64,000 bases of DNA from Tubiluchus corallicola (Eukaryota > Priapulida > Priapulimorpha > Priapulimorphida > Tubiluchidae): NCBI GenBank assembly GCA_030141605.1, contig JAQGDQ010000398.1, forward strand, positions 149,415-213,414, read 5' to 3'. The notes under the pieces are model-generated. The model searched no databases, was not told where the DNA came from, and was given only the letters and a program-made list of their open reading frames with translations. Below are positions 58,124-64,000 of this stretch, in pieces (the stretch's first letter is position 1; every line of letters starts with the position of its first letter). Position numbers and translations under genes: made by a program.

Positions 58124-59106
58124 CGTACCCAAGAAGTGGTTCTACATTTGTCGGTGACATTTTCAGCAACGATCCCGAAGTGTTTTATATATTTGAACCT
58201 GCTTGGTTTGAAGAAGCCCAGATTTTTGGTCCAGGAGATGGGAAAGGATGACGTAGTGGACCCTTGACAGTGATGACCCAGAAGTTGATAGGAAATCTTG
58301 CCTCGTGCAATTATACTGGCGAACACATGCTGAATTTTTTACGCTATAACGAGAAAAGACGCAAAACCTATCATTCTCGAGCACTTGCTAGGGAAAAAGG
58401 GTGTGATGACGAAAACTTTGGAAGCAGAGTAAACAAATGTTGGGCAGCTCCACCTTCTGGCTATTTACATCTTTCTCCACTAGAGTGGACAAAAGTTTGT
58501 CAAAATTACAATACCCATGTCTACAAAGTTTTTCGCCTGCGTGTAGTAGACGTCTTGCCGTTACTGAATCTTCCTGGATATAGCGTAAAAGTTTTATACA
58601 TGATTCGAGATCCAAGGGCAATTATAAAATCTAGAATGCAGTTAGGGTGGCTGAAAAATCTCACTTGTGAGGCACATGGTCAGGATAATCCATCCACACT
58701 ATGCTATGACATGATGGATGACTATGAGAGTGCAATGAGATTAAACTTACCCAGTGACATAATGAAAATTATAAAATATGAGGAGATAGCATACGACCCT
58801 ATTACCAAAATAAAGGAACTATTTGAATTTGTTGGACTTAATTAAACAGAAAATATTGACAAATACCTTAAGAAGAATGCCCTAGCAAAGACAGGCGGAG
58901 CAGGTGGAATTCGTACAAGTAGTAAGAACTCTACAAAAACAGCAAACGCTTGGAAGGACAAACTAACTGAGTCAGAAATAGTCATGATTGAAAAACAGTG
59001 TGGGGAATTCTTAAATCGTGCTGGTTACAAATTTATGCACATGAAAGGCAAATCCTACATATCACTTTTGCGAAATTTAAAAATAGCAAATGGCTATATT
59101 CGGTAA
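58124..59106 (+). pseudogene. Carbohydrate sulfotransferase catalytic exon with two in-frame stops
   Basis: The acceptor CTATTTCAG ends at 58123; one frame runs 327 codons to TAA 59104-59106. The 5'-phosphosulfate loop YPRSGSTFVGDIF lies at the start, followed by DPEVFYIFEPAW. The 3'-phosphate site YMIRDPRAIIKSRM lies in the middle, and the C terminus has KNSTKTANAWKDKL and EKQCGEFLNRAGYKF. This is the plan of the CHST1/3-type Gal/GlcNAc/GalNAc 6-O-sulfotransferases, which transfer sulfate from PAPS to glycans in the Golgi. Stops occur at 58249-58251 (TGA, in a position where CGA Arg is plausible) and 58843-58845 (TAA). Otherwise the frame is clean, suggesting recent loss. AATAAAAG at about 59191 could be the poly(A) signal. 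Confidence 0.85.
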
Positions 59107-59544
59107 ATCTATTTCTCGTACTACAAAACAACTAATATTGCATAGATTAGAGTGGTTTCTATTTTTTTCTGTAAGAATTATAGCTGTTACAAAATAAAAG
59201 CGTTATTACCTAGAATAATCTTCATAATAATAGTAATAATAATAATATATTACATTGTCAGTAATTCTGTCGCTTAAAGCTGGAGAAAAATATTTCGTGC
59301 ATTCTTATAAACTTACAAGCATCGGAAGCAAGCACTTGCAAACCAGCGTGAGTGTCTGTTGTGTTGCTCGCCCTTATCAACGTTGGGGGCATTCGCTTTT
59401 GTCCATGCACAAGCCAGCTAAATAAAATTTGGTCTTTGTCAAGATAGTTTTAGTCTTTAGACAGCGTGTTTTTTAAGTTTTTTTTGTAAAATGTGCATTT
59501 TTAATGTAATAAGACTGCGATTACATCAATTTTAAATAAATGCC

Positions 59545-59770
<226 letters not shown>

Positions 59771-59829
59771 TTTACCAGGTGTAACGTGCTTTAGGTATGA
59801 AGGCAAGAAATTTTGACATTTGTCGAATT

Positions 59830-60600
59830 AAAATCTATTTTGTGAAGATTAGCAAAATATTCAGAAGATATTGAAGTACTTGAACAGAAGTTGCAAGTAA
59901 AACAATGTAATCGGCATAAAGCAAATAGTTAATGATGTTCCCTGTTGATGCGTAGAGTTGCACAATAGTTATTTTATATTGGAAACGACTAACTACTGTT
60001 TGTGTTTATAAATGAACAGAGACACATTGAATTATTAGAGTACCTTTAGCGGAGTACCCGGACATCTGGGAGTTACGACGCATTGAAAAGGATTTTATTC
60101 AGTTCGAGGTTTGCAACAATGTGCTGCCATCTGTTAGCCGATTCAATAATATCTGACGCTGCTTGTGTAATATTTTACAACCAGGCTCTACAATTAGCAT
60201 TATCAGTGCAAAACAATAAAAATTGAGTCCTCACAACCAAGTAATACTAAGAAAGTATAAAACCCTGAACTGTGTCGAAAAAAATCAAATTAGAAAACTT
60301 GGTATGTACTCGTACACGATGGTTGAATGTGTCAAAAAATGACATTTGCCCACAATTTACCAGATTTTCCTGTAGGGGTCACTACTTTTAAACACATTTT
60401 AAGGCACGTTCTGTTGTGGCTTAACTCTGATTCCAAATTTCTGTTGCCTCAAAGCCAATAACTGTATTACAAGGTGTTGTTCTGCTACAGTTCATACCAC
60501 CGCAACGGGACCTACACGTTAATAACACTTACATGGTGATAATTCCTGTATAAGTTTTAAAAAACTGCCTAATCTGAACCAAATACACTGCGTTTAAATT
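59830..60600. other. No gene seen
   Basis: Unique sequence between the microsatellite and the LINE; no supported feature. Confidence 0.35.
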
Positions 60601-60640
60601 AATAAGAGTTACGACGGAACATCTTCCCTAAAATCCGCAA

Positions 60641-61640
60641 ATGTCGACGGTATATTCACCGCATTGTAGAAAGCTGATCAGTAAGAGTGTATGCTACTAT
60701 TTTTCGCAACGGACTTTGACAAAAGTGGCAAGATCCTCACCTGAAGAAATAGACATTTTTTCTATATTAGATCAATTGAATAAAATCGAAACGTTTGTAC
60801 AAAACTGCAACGCCGTTACAAATGCAAATGATATAGCCAATATCAGAAGGTGAGTTTAAGGTCAAACCGCAAGAGTGGAGAATATTCAATGCGCACACAC
60901 CCAATTTAAAGTGCGACGGTAACGGATTTCCCTCCGTTAGCAAGTGCGACCGAGGGTAATAAACCTTCAGGATTAATTCTTCTTCTTCTTCCCAGCTTTT
61001 CCCTATTCGGGGTCGCCCTTCTGAATGAGTTTTCTCCACGCATTCCTGTTGTTGACCATCTCTTCCTTTATGTCTTCAATTCCCACAAGATCTTCACCGA
61101 CTCTTCTTTTCAGGTGTCCATACCATCGCAATCTTGCGAGGCTTCCACTACTTTTACTGTTCCTCTGATATTATTATTTCTAATTTATCTCTTCTTGTTA
61201 TTCCCACCATCCATCTCATCATCCTCATCTCCACCACACCCATTTTCTTCTCTTCGGTCTTCTTTAGAGAAGCTGCTTCCAGCCCATAGATTAAAGCGGG
61301 TCTGACCATTTCTTTGTGGACTTTCCCTTTGAGTCTCACCGATTCATTCATAGAAGGTTTTGGCGCAGTTTTTACAGGCGGATGCCCTTCCTGACCCTAA
61401 CCCTCCCTATTTATCCGGGCTTGGGACCGGCACTGAGTTGGGCTGGCTTGCCCCCCCCCCAAGTGGCTAGATTACCTTCAGGATTAATTCTGCGAGGCCA
61501 AAAACCAGATCTCGTATTAATGTTACCGACAAACCTAAAATCATCTATGGTAACAGAAAGGAAGACATTAGCACGAAACGAAAAAGCATTCAGAGAAAGC
61601 TACACTGAACAAGATATTAAAACTGATATTGAAATGTAAA
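60641..61640 (+). pseudogene. LINE ORF1 remnant, split by an RTE insertion
   Basis: The first part (60641-60853) reads SSPEEIDIFSILDQLNKIET, a possible coiled coil. After frame damage, VTDFPPLASATEGNKPSGLI (about 60915-60980) leads into the insertion. Removing the insert and one duplication joins PSGLILRGQKPDLVLMLPTN and MVTERKTLARNEKAFRESYT on the far side (to 61639). The joined reading and the endonuclease just downstream support an ORF1. No zinc motif is visible. Confidence 0.5.
60981..61473 (-). mobile_element. 5'-truncated RTE-like LINE insertion with 18-bp target duplication
   Basis: The perfect direct repeat ACCTTCAGGATTAATTCT lies at 60963-60980 and 61474-61491. Between them, on the minus strand, are RT C-terminal sequences: ESVRLKGKVHKEMVRPALIY, GLEAASLKKTEEKK, VEMRMMRWMVGITRRD, and in other frames RLRWYGHLKRRVGED and NNRNAWRKLIQKGDP. 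The 3' end is a short GAA repeat directly against one duplication. 5' truncation, microsatellite tail and duplication are the signature of target-primed reverse transcription by an RTE-type element. Confidence 0.9.
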
Positions 61641-61849
61641 ATGTGCCTTCGACGTCCATTGAAAGATTTCAAAACAGCAATAAATATCTACCATAACTGT
61701 TTCACTCGACCAACTCGACATTTTATATAAGCCAAACTTTTGGCCTGAAGGAATTGGTCGAGAAAGTAATTATGAAAACAACATTACTGACGGCCCGCCT
61801 ACTCTAACTGTAAGTAATTAGTCATAGCGAACAGTAATCAAATTAATAA

Positions 61850-62655
61850 TCTACGCTTGCTGTCTTACAACTGCGCTGGACTATCTAACCAAAAAGTTCA
61901 ATTCATAAACAATGTGTGCTTTGAAGAATAACACGCAGATATATGCGCTATTAATCAACACTGGTTGCACAAAACAGCAATTACAAAAATAAGCCTAGGA
62001 TATAGTGAAACTGACTAGTACAACAGTTCACGTGCTATAAGAGACAATGAAATATTACGAGACAGGTTATAGTGGAACTGGTATAATATGGAAAAAAACT
62101 TAGTATTTGAATAACCCCCCATTAATTGTGAGTATGGGAGGGTTACAGCCTTTAATGGTGTATATTGTTTTGGCTGGTGACTTTAACTAACGTCAGCCCT
62201 GTATTTGAGGAATGTTTGACCAGCTTGTCCAAGATTGTGAACCAGTACAACTATATTGTTTTGGCTGCTGACTTTAACTAACATCAGCCCTGAGTTTGAG
62301 GAATGCTAGACCAGCATATTCGAGATTGTGAATCAGTAAAACTATGGTATTTGGGCTGGTGACTTTAACTGCGATCTGAGTAGAGACACTGAGCAAGTGC
62401 GCATGCTTAAACAATTTATACGTGAGAAAAACCTTATTGTTGCAGTTAATTTAAATATGTCCAATGTTGATTATACATGTTATAATGCTGGTTTTAATAA
62501 ATTTTCCACAATTGATCACTTCATTGTCTCGGATAACTTTATAAATCATGTTGCTGAGGCCGGTGTCTGGCATTATACAGATAACTGTTCTGATCAGTCC
62601 CCTATTACTTTGACTCTTAAAGCAAAACCGGAGCCAATGTTAGACTGTTCGTAAA
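61850..62655 (+). pseudogene. LINE apurinic-like endonuclease domain, damaged
   Basis: The start reads NLRLLSYNCAGLSNQKVQFI, then ADICAINQHWLHKTAITKI (61855-62000). The end reads DFNCDLSRDTEQVRMLKQFI, VDYTCYNAGFNKFSTIDHFI and VSDNFINHV, then NCSDQSPITLTL (62340-62654). DFN, S/TxDH and SDQxP are the catalytic-side motifs of the endonuclease that nicks the target in CR1/Jockey elements. Stops and a local tandem duplication (62160-62355) interrupt it. RT is absent; sequence homology ends at about 62660. Confidence 0.8.
62160..62360. repeat. ~100-bp duplication inside the endonuclease remnant
   Basis: TTTTGGCTGGTGACTTTAAC occurs at about 62168, 62263 (GGCTGCTGAC) and 62350 (GGGCTGGTGAC), with TAACGTCAGCCCTG/TAACATCAGCCCTG and GAGGAATG repeated between. 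The duplicated unit starts at the DFN motif. Confidence 0.8.
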
Positions 62656-62711
62656 AACAACCTATTCTTTGAAATATTGAAAGTAAACATACCACTTTTA
62701 AAAAAAAAAAT

Positions 62712-62962
62712 ACATGAAAGAATTATTACCACCACAAACGCAATTTCGCGATCGCGCCATTAGTTCTTCGCTGTTATAAGCATTTCGCCATTCGTTATTT
62801 AGACGGGCACTATCGCCTGCATTTCGGAAAACGTTTCGCAAAAAAACATGTGCTGTACCTCTCAATTCAGATGTGATAGTTTGTGACTAATTGCACACGT
62901 TCGACAGCTCATGCGTGAGTACAGCGGTAAATTTGAACTTTGAATTTTTATCTTAAAACTTG
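62712..62962 (-). repeat. Dispersed ~245-bp repeat, copy 2 (inverted)
   Basis: The reverse complement aligns with 21955-22195 in the same order of landmarks. The boundary near 62712 follows an A run (62699-62710) directly after the LINE remnant. Confidence 0.8.
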
Positions 62963-63444
62963 AAGAGTTTTAGTGCAACACACTGAATCGCTTACAGTAA
63001 CACTGTACTTTAATTTTCGCTTTCACAAACATGTGCAACACGCTCATGGAATGTTTTTGCTGTTAAAAATTATGTTAGTTTGTGATGTTGTCACTAGTTG
63101 GGCTCGCCCGCCGTTTTGCAGTATTATTGGTGTTATTATTTTACTCACATACATAGAAATCACAGTCAGGTTTTAACTTTAGAAATTTTAGAAAACTGAT
63201 TGTATAATTTAGAAGGTGGTAAACTACTAGCCTAATATACTTACTTTTAGATAATATAAAACTAATAGTTAATAAAGTTATTGAAGAATTTAAAGGATTA
63301 TATTACAAAACAAAACAATGTTTTAGTATACACCTTTATTTGAGTGGTTATGTAGAACATAGTTTAATTTCATGAAATTGTCTGGTTCCGTATAAAAAAC
63401 GATTTGGAGATTTATAACTTTAATATCCCTATCCGAGTCATTCT

Positions 63445-63610
63445 AGTGATTGCAGTAGTCTGGACCTCCATGAGCTGATTATCTCACGACTACATGATCA
63501 TTACTAGTCTACTGTGACAATTACGAGTCTGATGACTGCAGTGGTCTGGAGCTATATGAGCTGATTATCTCACGACTACATGATCATTACTAGTCTAGTG
63601 TGACAATTAA
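63445..63610. repeat. Tandem duplication of ~88 bp
   Basis: ATGAGCTGATTATCTCACGA followed by CTACATGATCATTACTAGTC occurs twice (about 63469 and 63557), with TGCAGTAGTCTGGA/TGCAGTGGTCTGGA before each. Confidence 0.85.
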
Positions 63611-63619
63611 AATCTCAAA

Positions 63620-64000
63620 GTTAATGGACTCACATTAGGGGAGTCAATTAACTGAGTCCCCGTTACTATTTTACAATGAATGATAAAACTGTTCTGACTG
63701 CACCAGTGACCTAAAACTCGTTCTACATGATACACATATCAAGCCATAATTCTGTAAGTCAGGTTTAACCGTCGAAGGCACTCCACATATTAATTATGTC
63801 TATCATGATTCTAACTTTCATTGCAGTTTTACGCAAACTAAAACCGGTTAGTACGAAAAGACGAAAAAAATCGCCACATTTAGCGGAAAAAGAAGCAACG
63901 ACAAGTGAAAATATGAAATTCACAATAATCTCGTGTTGCTTTTGAAGCTTAAATGCTTTACATATTTGATTGATCATCATTTAGACATTTTCATTCTATC
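63620..64000. other. No gene seen at the right edge
   Basis: Unique sequence. The minus-strand ORF at 63765-63980 has no recognisable content. Confidence 0.35.

Noticed and set aside
60641-60853. Host exon ending at a GTGAGT donor (60851)
   Set aside because: The following frames and the endonuclease downstream fit a LINE ORF1 better; the donor-like word is probably chance.

Overview
The window reads as nuclear DNA of an invertebrate animal. Protein-coding sequence is split into short exons with GT-AG introns, the DNA is AT-rich, and most of it is mobile-element debris of animal type: CR1/Jockey-like, RTE-like and Penelope-like retroelements, LTR-like blocks, hAT-like, piggyBac and PIF/Harbinger DNA elements, a tRNA-derived SINE, and very large minisatellites. 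No prokaryotic genes, operons, CRISPR arrays or standard RNA genes were seen. The phylum cannot be fixed from sequence alone.

Layout. 69-10343 (+): last eight exons of a NRF-6-like multi-pass acyltransferase-3 membrane protein. Its introns carry an ~87-bp minisatellite (727-2173), an inverted-arm element (3481-4040), a 25-bp minisatellite (4487-4890), a hAT-type MITE with 8-bp target duplications (5400-5983), a second MITE (9141-9602) and a tandem repeat built around the final splice acceptor (9979-10166). 10400-15800: mostly non-coding, with two old LINE tails and unassigned ORFs. 16100-20165: opposed LINE fragments, the plus-strand one apparently split by a 1.5-kb LTR-like block.

22692-59106 (+): a tentative carbohydrate sulfotransferase. 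It has two N-terminal exons (22692-22927), a small exon (55829-55896) and a large catalytic exon (58124-59106). The catalytic exon has two in-frame stops, and the preceding junction is out of frame by one base, so it looks like a recent pseudogene. Its proposed ~33-kb intron would contain a nearly full LINE (24480-28440), a piggyBac relic (31149-33110), a 1.9-kb foldback element (35475-37375), a 4.2-kb 73-bp minisatellite (38927-43146) with an exact 146-bp higher-order repeat at one end, CRE/YY1-like promoter cassettes on both sides of that minisatellite, and further LINE, SINE, Penelope-like and LTR debris.

59100-64000: a palindromic AAT/ATT microsatellite, a LINE with ORF1 and endonuclease remnants interrupted by an RTE insertion flanked by perfect 18-bp duplications, and a dispersed ~245-bp repeat also found inverted at 21955. 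The only two host genes supported with any strength are the acyltransferase (intact over its visible part) and the sulfotransferase (damaged); nothing links them functionally.
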